A DNA stretch of 20,841 bases from Chrysochromulina tobinii. Its lineage: Eukaryota; Haptophyta; Prymnesiales; Chrysochromulinaceae. The translations under genes were made by a program, and so were the position numbers. The notes under the pieces are model-generated. The model did no database searches. It saw only the letters and a list, made by a program, of their open reading frames with translations, and was not told the origin of the DNA. The first letter of the stretch is position 1. Every line of letters starts with the position of its first letter. The stretch is taken from the NCBI GenBank assembly GCA_001275005.1, contig JWZX01001584.1, positions 1-20,841 of the forward strand, given 5' to 3'. Shown one piece after another: positions 1 through 7,399 of the stretch.

Positions 1-4
1 GGCT

Positions 5-40
5 GGCTCCCCGTCCGGCTCCCAGACCGGCTCCCAGTCG
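5..40. repeat. 12-nt tandem repeat, three copies
   Basis: Three consecutive 12-nt units begin with GGCTCCC (5-16 is the most divergent, then 17-28 and 29-40). On the + strand the frame starting at base 2 is open to a TGA at 92-94 and reads as a Gly-Ser-Pro/Gln repeat followed by an Arg-rich tail, so this could be the last codons of a gene entering from the left. The stretch is too short to decide. The minus strand also reads as a Gly-Ser-Arg repeat. Confidence 0.4.
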
Positions 41-94
41 AGGTCCTTCGTGCACTTTTGTGTGTCGCGACGGGTGCGGGAGCGGCGTGTTTGA

Positions 95-805
95 GTCGGA
101 CAGAAAAATCGAAAAATCATTTCGAACTCGTTTTTGGTGTCCTGGGTTTGGGCTGACACCCCTAGTGGTGCGTGAGGACGGGAAGCTGCGCGGGGGGACG
201 CGCGGCCCTCGCCGTACCGCGTACGTCGCGCATGTGTTCTCGTTCCATGTTCTCGAACAGATTCTCGTGCGGGTGAGCGTCTAAGAGCAAGCGTATTTAC
301 TTTTAGCTCAACTGTTATTAGCTACCTCCTACCAAATTATCCGTCTCGCGCTCTCGCGGTCTCAGTCATACACTCACGCGACCGCACCCGAACAATTCTT
401 CATGCAATTCTTCCACATGCCTACTAAGAGGCCCAACCACCGTCACCCGTGCCACTAAACATAGACTTCGTGCCCAAACCTAGACAACCCTAAAAGGCCT
501 TGAGAACTATGGTCATTATGCACATCCAGATCCACCCATCCCGTGCCCATCCCTTGGCCTCCAAAGAGGACTGGGCATGCATCTAACTCAGTCAGTTTCA
601 TCGCGGTCCCCCCGCGCTCACCACACCACCGATCCACCGTCGTTCTCAAAGGCAGTGTACACATTACCTGTTGCTGGGGTACACACTGTTGCTGTAGCCT
701 GTAGGTACACACAGCCCACTGGTGCTCGGCATGGATCGCAGCATCTGCTCAGTACCCGCCGCCTGGCCGTCGTTACGATTATCTGCCGAGGAACCCTTCC
801 TTGAG
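95..805. other. Intergenic region, 3' side of antiporter gene
   Basis: I see no supported gene here. The short open frames on both strands have no recognisable family features. The stretch lies downstream of the minus-strand antiporter stop codon (806-808) and should hold its 3' UTR and terminator. Two copies of a GTACACAC-like word occur near 679 and 711. No tRNA or rRNA signature was seen. Confidence 0.5.
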
Positions 806-3800
806 TCAGTCATCAGTTGCTACTGATTGCGGCACATTCATTGCCACTGGCAGCAATGAAACCGATGGAAGTTTGGACGACGGCGGGCCACCTCGTGGCG
901 CTTGCTGAGGGCTACACGAAGGGCCCTTGAGCGCATCAAGTACATCGTCCGGAATCTCTGCGACGACCGGCTGCCGTTCGGGGCGCGCGATGTAGTCGCT
1001 CTTGACTGATGGTGCCCAGTCCCACTTCCGCACGGGCTTCGGGGAAGTCTCCGTCTCCATCGGTGTCTTCGGCTTCGAAGGACCCCTCAGTGTGGGAAGC
1101 AAGCCCCAGCTTTTCGCGCCCGCGATCTTGCCCGTGGGCGGCAGCTCGGGAAGCTGATCTGTGGAGACATACGCGTGAGGCATTTTCAAGATGGTGTCTA
1201 CTCGGCCATCGCCCGTGGTGTCGATCGCCATGTGGTCGGCCTTGCCATCGCCCAGGGTGTCCACAGGAAGTGAGACCACCGTATCAACGTCATGGGGAAT
1301 GTCGCCCGGCGGAGCAGCAATAAGCGTGTCGACGACACCGTCGCCCGTAGTGTCGATCGCGATGTGGTCGGCGACGCCAGACCCTTTTGTGTCCACGTAA
1401 ATGGGTCGCGCAGTCAACAAAGACGAGTTTGTCACAGGGTTCAGCATTGGGGATGCCTTTGGGCGGCGCAAGACAGTGTCCGGGATGCCATCGTTGGTCG
1501 TGTCGACGCGGATAGTGGCGCTACCGTCGCTCCTGGACGCAATCACTCCCACTCGGACGTTCGACCAACGCAGCCGGCTCTCCATGTTCGTGAAGCGCTC
1601 CTGCGCCTTCTCACGCTGGGCAAGCAGCCTCGTGAGGGTTTCCAGTGCGGTCTGCGGGTCCTGGCGCTTCCCATGATTGCGGAGGCCGTGGCGCACGCGC
1701 AGCTCATCCTCGGCCAGGATCGAGAAGAGGAGACTATCGGCCTCGGCTGGCGAGAGGATGCCGTGGCCGATCATGTCGTGAACTCGGTGGGTGACGCTCG
1801 AAGTCAGTTTGGCAGCGAGCTGCCACGCGCGCACGGACGCCAAAAGGCTGCGCGAAGTGTGCCCAGCTTGCTCTGCTGCGACGTTCTCGGCATCGGCATC
1901 GAGAGCCCCCAATAAATTCCTCAAGTATCGCCGTGCCTCCGCTACCGCCAGCTTGGACTCGGCCACGCACTGTGTCACCTCTTGGCGATTGACGTCGGCG
2001 TGCAGAAGGTTTTCCAGCACCTTCTGCACGCGCTCATGAGCAAGGATGTAGGAGCGCAGCGTGAAGAGGGCGCGGGCCTCATACGCCTTCAGACGATCCA
2101 TCAACAGCCGCCCGCCCCAAGTGCGTTTGGCGAGCGTGGGCGCGAAGCGCATGAGCAAAGGCACTTCGAAAGAGTTGGTCACCAGAAACCTCCAGTCGTA
2201 GAGAGGAACACCAAGATTGTCCATCGCGATGTCGATCGACTGACCGAGATCTAGCGAGACGCCTCCTGGCAAGATCCCCTCGTCAACCATGGCCGAGTAC
2301 TCTCCCTTCAGCAGATGGAGTTGGACGAAGCGCACGAGTAGAAGCCGCTCCGTGTGTCCCTTATCCACGGAAACGTCCTTCTTCTCCGTGCCCTCGTCGT
2401 TCGCCGTCGGCGTGACCACTGGCAAGATTGGGACCGTGTCCGCACTCTTCAGTTTTCGGGGTTTGACTGCCGCGAGCAACATGACGCGCTCAGCCTCTTG
2501 CAACTGCGCGCCGAAATTCTGCAGCTTCGTCGCGTCCTGCTTGATCGCATTCGCGAGAAATGAGAGCGTACCGACCACTTGTGCGTCCGACTCGGAAGAC
2601 GCCCCAAATGTCCACTCGGGGTCTTCGCGGAGCTTGAGGAACTCCTCGAGTGCTTGCGTGTGGACGTGGCGCGCGATATCCTTGAGGAGATTCTTCTTGG
2701 TCTCGCAGACCTTGGCGACGCCGAGAGCACGCAGCAGGGGCGGCGAAAGCGGCGCGTTGACAACCATGGTAAGCAACACGACGCCAGCCACATGCAAGAG
2801 CACCAGCTTTCCGGTGCGGTCCATGCCCATTGAGGTCAGATCGGAGCTCATCTGAAGGGCGAGGGCAATGCCGACGCCAGCGCGAAGCCCGCCAAAGGAG
2901 CATATGATTGCGTTGGCCACGCTCAATCCCCAACCCATGGTCTGAAGCAGCGGAAGGAAGAGGAAAATGCAGACAAACCGAAAGAGGACGCACGTGACGT
3001 AAGTGACCAACACCCACGGGAGGTCCGAATAGCAGATGCCAAGAGTTTCGTAATCCGGAGCACCTGGAAGAATCATCTCCTCGCCGCAGTCTCTGACCGT
3101 GAAGATGGCGCCCGCAACAATGATACCCGCGAGGACGAAGAGCAGCGTGAGGTACATCCATTCGATGCTATGCCACACATGCAGCATGTTCGTCTTGTCG
3201 GCGATGATTGGCCATGCCGTCCCTGCCAGCAGCAAGGCCATGACGACCACGGCGATCACGCCAGAGACGCCCATAATTGAGCTCTCACCCAGAAAAAAGC
3301 ACGCGTAAGTCCCCAAGAAAGTCATGCCGACTTGAATCGTGTTGTCGCCGTGGGAAACCCGACGTGAAGCGAGCGAGAGCCAGCAATACAGGACAACGTA
3401 GAAGGCGACACCGAGGGCCACAGCCCCAAGCACGAGCTGAGCCAGCATCCCGATAACTTGCCCGGCGTCGACTCCCGACCCCTTTTCGGGGTTCGCCCAC
3501 GTATCTTTGTAGATCATGAAGAAGACCTTGTATAGCACAATCGAGGAGCCGTCGTTGAACAACGATTCGCCGGCGACGATCGCCGTGACCGAGGCGGGGG
3601 CACCGAGCTCCTTGAGCATCGCGACGACTGCGACCGGGTCCGTGGCCGCCAGCAGTGCACCAAAGGTGCATGACAGCATCCAGTCCCAGTGATATGGCAG
3701 CGCGAATGTGCATATTAGGGCTTGGAGCACCGCTACGACGACAATGCCTGGGAAGGCAAGGATGAGGCACTGGCCGAAGGTGCGCTTCACCGTGTGCCAG

Positions 3801-4189
3801 TCCATGCCGATGCAGTCGGCGAAGAGCAGCGGGGGCAAGAAGATTTGAAGAATGAGGTGGCCAGAGATGCCCTCCCAGCGAGTGAGCGTCTCATGAAAGC
3901 CAACGTCAATTTCAGCGCCGCCGGCGAGTACGGCGCGGTTGTCGAGGATCCACAACAGAATGCCGTAGACGAGCAGCGCCGGGGAGTAGGGAAGCGACGG
4001 GCAGTAGCGTGCCGAGAAGTGAGTGATGATGCAGCCGCCCAGAAACGAGAGGATGATGAAGAGGATCACTGTGTACGAAGTGTCGTGGGGGTAATGATGG
4101 CTGCCGTGCCCGGAGGCCGAACCGGAGCCCGAACCGGAGACATTCGTGAGGAGGCCGGAGGCCGGAGGCTGAACCACCCCAGCTGTCAT
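806..4189 (-). CDS. Na+/H+ antiporter, SOS1/NHE-like (CPA1), with Asp-Gly repeat tail
   Basis: Single-exon gene of 1127 codons starting at ATG 4189. Residues about 38-495 form a polytopic membrane core of the CPA1 family, which swaps Na+ (or K+) for H+ across the plasma or an internal membrane. Visible motifs are IFLPPLLF (116-123), resembling the family's amiloride-region helix; ATDPVAVV (182-189), typical of SOS1/SLC9C-like members; and GESLFNDG (207-214) with the Asn-Asp pair expected in electroneutral exchangers. The N-terminus is Gly/Ser/His-rich. After the membrane core comes a long soluble tail. Its middle part (about 610-800) resembles the helical region of SOS1/sperm-type NHEs, but I see no clear cyclic-nucleotide-binding domain. 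Residues about 890-995 hold five DxxGDGxxD-like repeats. The gene is divergent from the sugar kinase at 4574. The family call is firm; transport direction and ion are inferred. Confidence 0.93.
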   Translation of the reverse strand: MTAGVVQPPASGLLTNVSGSGSGSASGHGSHHYPHDTSYTVILFIILSFLGGCIITHFSARYCPSLPYSPALLVYGILLWILDNRAVLAGGAEIDVGFHETLTRWEGISGHLILQIFLPPLLFADCIGMDWHTVKRTFGQCLILAFPGIVVVAVLQALICTFALPYHWDWMLSCTFGALLAATDPVAVVAMLKELGAPASVTAIVAGESLFNDGSSIVLYKVFFMIYKDTWANPEKGSGVDAGQVIGMLAQLVLGAVALGVAFYVVLYCWLSLASRRVSHGDNTIQVGMTFLGTYACFFLGESSIMGVSGVIAVVVMALLLAGTAWPIIADKTNMLHVWHSIEWMYLTLLFVLAGIIVAGAIFTVRDCGEEMILPGAPDYETLGICYSDLPWVLVTYVTCVLFRFVCIFLFLPLLQTMGWGLSVANAIICSFGGLRAGVGIALALQMSSDLTSMGMDRTGKLVLLHVAGVVLLTMVVNAPLSPPLLRALGVAKVCETKKNLLKDIARHVHTQALEEFLKLREDPEWTFGASSESDAQVVGTLSFLANAIKQDATKLQNFGAQLQEAERVMLLAAVKPRKLKSADTVPILPVVTPTANDEGTEKKDVSVDKGHTERLLLVRFVQLHLLKGEYSAMVDEGILPGGVSLDLGQSIDIAMDNLGVPLYDWRFLVTNSFEVPLLMRFAPTLAKRTWGGRLLMDRLKAYEARALFTLRSYILAHERVQKVLENLLHADVNRQEVTQCVAESKLAVAEARRYLRNLLGALDADAENVAAEQAGHTSRSLLASVRAWQLAAKLTSSVTHRVHDMIGHGILSPAEADSLLFSILAEDELRVRHGLRNHGKRQDPQTALETLTRLLAQREKAQERFTNMESRLRWSNVRVGVIASRSDGSATIRVDTTNDGIPDTVLRRPKASPMLNPVTNSSLLTARPIYVDTKGSGVADHIAIDTTGDGVVDTLIAAPPGDIPHDVDTVVSLPVDTLGDGKADHMAIDTTGDGRVDTILKMPHAYVSTDQLPELPPTGKIAGAKSWGLLPTLRGPSKPKTPMETETSPKPVRKWDWAPSVKSDYIARPERQPVVAEIPDDVLDALKGPSCSPQQAPRGGPPSSKLPSVSLLPVAMNVPQSVATDD
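1195..1530 (-). repeat. Asp-Gly (DTTGDGxxDT-type) repeat region in antiporter tail
   Basis: Within the antiporter C-terminal tail, five copies of a loop with consensus [VI]DTxGDGxxD occur, roughly residues 890-995 (for example IDTTGDGVVDT and VDTLGDGKADH; one copy has GSG in place of GDG). The spacing of acidic residues resembles calcium-binding loops of thrombospondin type-3, dockerin or EF-hand type, but position 3 is Thr rather than Asp/Asn in most copies. Calcium binding is therefore only a possibility. Confidence 0.75.
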
Positions 4190-4573
4190 GAGGAAGCGCG
4201 GCCACGTCCACCGCGCGCGTGTGGGAGGAGCACCAGAGAGGTGTTTTCTGGAAAAACGAGGTGCGTCGCACCGAGGATGGTCGCCGGATTCTCACCGGAG
4301 GTTGTTTCTCTGCAGATTTCACGATTGGGCGGCTCTAACTCCCCCTTACAAGTAGCGATCGCACGCAAAAGACGAGCGGGATCGCACGCGAAAACGTCAA
4401 AACGCACGCTTAAGCACGCGATCTCGCAGCGCGGCCCGCATGCGAGATCGCACGCGGTTTCGCGTTCAAGATCGCAGAGCGACCCGCGGGGATTCCCGTG
4501 CACTCAGTAACCCGCTGCGACTCACTTACCCGTTGTGTGTCACACCTTCCTATCTCGACATGTATGAAAACAG
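4190..4573. promoter_or_regulatory. Divergent promoter region with GATCGCACGC repeats
   Basis: These 384 bases separate the start codons of the antiporter (minus) and the sugar kinase (plus), so both promoters must lie here or overlap the genes. The 10-mer GATCGCACGC occurs three times on the + strand (4357-4366, 4380-4389, 4446-4455), with related GCACGC and GATCTCGC words between, and a GCGATCGC palindrome at the first copy. No obvious TATA box was seen. An out-of-frame ATG at 4564 precedes the kinase ATG at 4574 and could lower its translation if included in the mRNA. Confidence 0.5.
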
Positions 4574-6142
4574 ATGACGAGCAGCAGCGCCCCCACGGCC
4601 GACCCGATCAGCGCCATTTCGGAGCTCCTCTTCTCACGCCTGCCTCCGAGCGTGCTGGCTCCGGGAGAGACGACGGTTAGTGCGCTGCTCGCCGAAGCGA
4701 TGCCCGGCGGCGCGCTGGAGTCGCGCCTCGTGCGCCTCGGGCTCGACGCCTCCCGGGCCTCTGGCTTCGCGGCGGCCGCAAAGAGGCTGATCGACGCGGG
4801 CATCTCGCCCTCGACGCGAGCGTCCGCCTTCTGGGTGCCTGGGCGCATCGAGGTCGCGGGCAAGCACACCGACTACGCGGGCGGGCGCAGCCTCCTCTGC
4901 GCGGCCAACCGCGGCTTCGCCGTCGTTAGCGCCGAGCGCGAGGATGCCGTCTGCCGCATCTTTGCGACCTTCGAGCTCACGTGCGAGCAGGCCGAGGCGG
5001 AGGTGCGACTCGACGCATCAGCCAGTGAGCCACTGCCCGAAGGCTGGGCGCTGTACCCGGCGGTGACCGCGCGCCGGCTGGCGCGCAACTTTGGACTGCG
5101 CGGTGGCATCTCGCTCGCGCTCTCATGCGACCTTGCGGAGGCGTCCGGCATGTCGTCGTCATCGGCGGTCATCACTCTGATGTTCCTGGCCCTCGCGGCT
5201 CGTAACAAGCTCGGGAGCTCTCCGGAACTCGTGCGTGCGCTGCCGACGGCCGAGCAGCTCGCTCACTACCTCGGCTGCATCGAGAACGGACAGGACTGCG
5301 GCCCCAGCCTGCCCGGCGATAGGGGCGTCGGCACCTTTGGCGGCTCCGAAGATCACACCGCCATCCTGCTCTGCGGCGCCGGCGAGCTTCGTCAATACTC
5401 GTTCTGTCCGACACGCCTCGAAGCGCGCGTGCGCATGCCACCCGGGCTCGTCTTCGTCCTTGCTGTTTCGGGCGCCGTCGCGCGCAAGGGCGCGGAGCGC
5501 CTCGCCGACTACAACAACGCGGCCCTCCTCGCCGGCTGGGCAGCTACGAGCGCGGTGGAAGGGGGGCCCGACGCGGAGCGACGGGCTGACTGGGCGGTGC
5601 GGCCGACGCTCGCGGCCGTGACGAGGGCCGCAGCTGCCCGGCTGCAGATGCCACCCGCGGCCCCCGCGGTCAAGCAGGCCGTAATGGACAGCATCATCCC
5701 CGCCGACAACGGCACCCACCCGTCGGGTTGCGAGGCGGGCGCGCTCGCGCGCCGTTTCGATCAGTTCCACACGGAATCAGAAGTGGTCGTGCCCGGGCTT
5801 GCGCGTGCTCTCGGTGGCGGCGAGGCTGCCGGCGCCGTCGACACGGCCGCCATCGGCACGCTCGTCGATCTTAGCCAGAAGTTGACGGCCTCGCACCTGC
5901 GCAACACGCTGCCGGAGACGGAGTGGCTGCCCGAGACGGCGCGCTCGCTCGGCGCACTTGGCGCGTCCGCCTTCGGCGCCGGCTTTGGTGGCAGCGTGTG
6001 GGCGCTCGTCGAGGTCGGCAAGGCGCAAAGCTTCGCGGCGGAGTGGGAGGCGGCATACGTGAGCGCCTTCCCCGATCGCGCGTCGCTCGCACGATTCTTT
6101 GTGATGGCCACGCCGGCGCCCGGCGCTTGCTCGGTTGTGTGA
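4574..6142 (+). CDS. GHMP sugar kinase, galactokinase-like
   Basis: Intronless, 522 codons from ATG 4574. GHMP kinases transfer the ATP gamma-phosphate to a small metabolite; galactokinase makes galactose 1-phosphate for the Leloir pathway in the cytosol. The three family motifs are present in order: the substrate motif PGRIEVAGKHTDYAGG (89-104), the ATP-binding Ser-rich loop EASGMSSSSA (about 189-199), and the C-terminal glycine-rich GAGFGGSVWAL (about 468-478). A GTFGGSEDHTAI block near 255-266 corresponds to the region carrying the catalytic Asp. Length exceeds the usual ~390-430 residues because of an N-terminal extension of about 80 residues and insertions. Motif 1 differs from the textbook galactokinase form GRVNLIGEHTDY: Asn is Glu, and the sugar-contacting Glu before His is Lys. 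The family is certain; galactose as substrate is probable, not proven. Confidence 0.88.
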   Translation: MTSSSAPTADPISAISELLFSRLPPSVLAPGETTVSALLAEAMPGGALESRLVRLGLDASRASGFAAAAKRLIDAGISPSTRASAFWVPGRIEVAGKHTDYAGGRSLLCAANRGFAVVSAEREDAVCRIFATFELTCEQAEAEVRLDASASEPLPEGWALYPAVTARRLARNFGLRGGISLALSCDLAEASGMSSSSAVITLMFLALAARNKLGSSPELVRALPTAEQLAHYLGCIENGQDCGPSLPGDRGVGTFGGSEDHTAILLCGAGELRQYSFCPTRLEARVRMPPGLVFVLAVSGAVARKGAERLADYNNAALLAGWAATSAVEGGPDAERRADWAVRPTLAAVTRAAAARLQMPPAAPAVKQAVMDSIIPADNGTHPSGCEAGALARRFDQFHTESEVVVPGLARALGGGEAAGAVDTAAIGTLVDLSQKLTASHLRNTLPETEWLPETARSLGALGASAFGAGFGGSVWALVEVGKAQSFAAEWEAAYVSAFPDRASLARFFVMATPAPGACSVV

Positions 6143-6293
6143 AAATTAGCGCCATGGTCTCAGTGCCCTTCGCGCGCGCGTCAGGCATGTTGTCGGCCCT
6201 CTGGTGTGTCGAGTTATATACATAGACTGGGGGGGGACAGGCCTTTCTTCGACCCTCTCCTTTTTTGGAACTCGTTGGACGCAGCACGTCTCA
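6143..6293. promoter_or_regulatory. Short intergenic region with TATA-like box
   Basis: This stretch runs from the sugar kinase stop to the next ATG on the same strand. A TTATATA word lies at 6214-6220, about 75 bases upstream of the ATG at 6294, and is a candidate TATA box. An in-frame GTG at 6204 would extend the downstream protein by 30 residues, but ATG 6294 is preferred because the first SH3-like repeat begins right there. Confidence 0.35.
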
Positions 6294-6773
6294 ATGAACT
6301 ACGCCGTCGGCGACTCCGTGCTGGTTCCTCGGTCCGACGGTTCCGATTCCCCTGGCTTTGTCGTTGAGATTGAGGCTGACAAGGGTATCGTCACGGTGGA
6401 GATCGGTGAGCCGGGCTCCAGCCTTCGGAAGCGCGTCTTGATGACGTCGCTCAAGGATGGCCCAGCATCCAATGCTCCAGTGCCAACGGCTGATGGCGCA
6501 GGCGCCAAGTACCCCATTGGCACATCCGTGTATGTGCTTCGCAGCAACGGCCAGGAAACGCCTGCGACTGTGAAAGAGTACGAGCCGACCAAAAAGATTT
6601 ACACACTCGACCTTGGCGATGGCCAGCTTAAGCGAGCCAACGAGATATCAATGCGGATGAAGGAGGATGAGGCGCCGCCGCCGCCGCCGCCGGCGGCGGA
6701 GCCGGAGCTCAACCTCACCGATGACGAAGCGGGCGCACCACCCCCCCCTCCCGAGGCTGAGCCCGACATCTGA
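6294..6773 (+). CDS. Small protein with two SH3/Tudor-like repeats and Pro-rich acidic tail
   Basis: 159 residues from ATG 6294. I do not recognise a named family. The protein is built from two similar ~50-residue units: unit 1 (about 2-55) opens YAVGDSVLVPRSDG and unit 2 (about 67-118) opens YPIGTSVYVLRSNG. Each is followed by a Val/Ile-rich strand pattern and a conserved GD/GEP...LKR segment. Short beta-rich units with a G-x-x-V start resemble Tudor, agenet or KOW-type SH3 barrels, which bind modified proteins or nucleic acids, but this is inference from pattern. The C-terminal ~40 residues are acidic with two runs of six or five prolines; the first is encoded by a CCG repeat near 6674-6697. 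It lies 151 bases after the sugar kinase on the same strand and has no visible functional link to it. Confidence 0.7.
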   Translation: MNYAVGDSVLVPRSDGSDSPGFVVEIEADKGIVTVEIGEPGSSLRKRVLMTSLKDGPASNAPVPTADGAGAKYPIGTSVYVLRSNGQETPATVKEYEPTKKIYTLDLGDGQLKRANEISMRMKEDEAPPPPPPAAEPELNLTDDEAGAPPPPPEAEPDI

Positions 6774-7399
6774 TCGCGTCGAGGATGCATGCTTGCGATC
6801 TTGCAGGGCCGATCTTGAAGGGCGGGGTTCATACGCGTCGTGGACACGGGCTTGCAAATTGGGTGCTGAACATGCGCGGTGTCGGGTTGGTGCGCACCAC
6901 TTCCATCTTGCGAGCTTGCGCTTCCCGAGCCCCCGGCATCCGGATCCGGAGAAGCTAGGCGAGTTATAGGCGAGACGCGACGGAACGACCGGATCACGAT
7001 CCGACTAGTTGTCATATGTCAACACGAGACTTCCGTGATTCTCCGGTCGTGTACATGTACCACACCGATTCATCGGGCGTGTTCTTTTTGCGGCCCCCGC
7101 TCTCGTGAATGCTACGAAATCCATCATGGTTGATCGATAATACCGGGTACCGTCTTGCTCTCCTCGCTCCCGGCGTCTCTACTATATATCCGATTGTAAC
7201 AGATGTTCTCTCACCGCACGGAGGCGGACCGGACCACACCGCCGCGCCGTATCATCCGACTGTCGTGTCGACACCGACAGGGCACACTGTACGTAGACCA
7301 GAGCCTTCACTTTGCTAGTGTGCCTCGAAGTGTGCCTCTAAGTGTGCCTTGTCTCACCCACACCACCGTCCGGTCCACGGTATCGGCAAGGCGAGTCAC
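6774..7399. other. Convergent intergenic region
   Basis: This stretch lies between the stop of the plus-strand SH3-like gene and the stop of the minus-strand LRR gene, so it holds two 3' UTRs. No additional gene is supported. The word AGTGTGCCT repeats three times with 12-nt period (7317-7325, 7329-7337, 7341-7349), and a related inverted copy, GGCACACT, lies near 7281-7288. Confidence 0.5.

Noticed and set aside
3722-4510. 262-residue plus-strand open frame
   Set aside because: Antisense to the antiporter N-terminus; no motifs.
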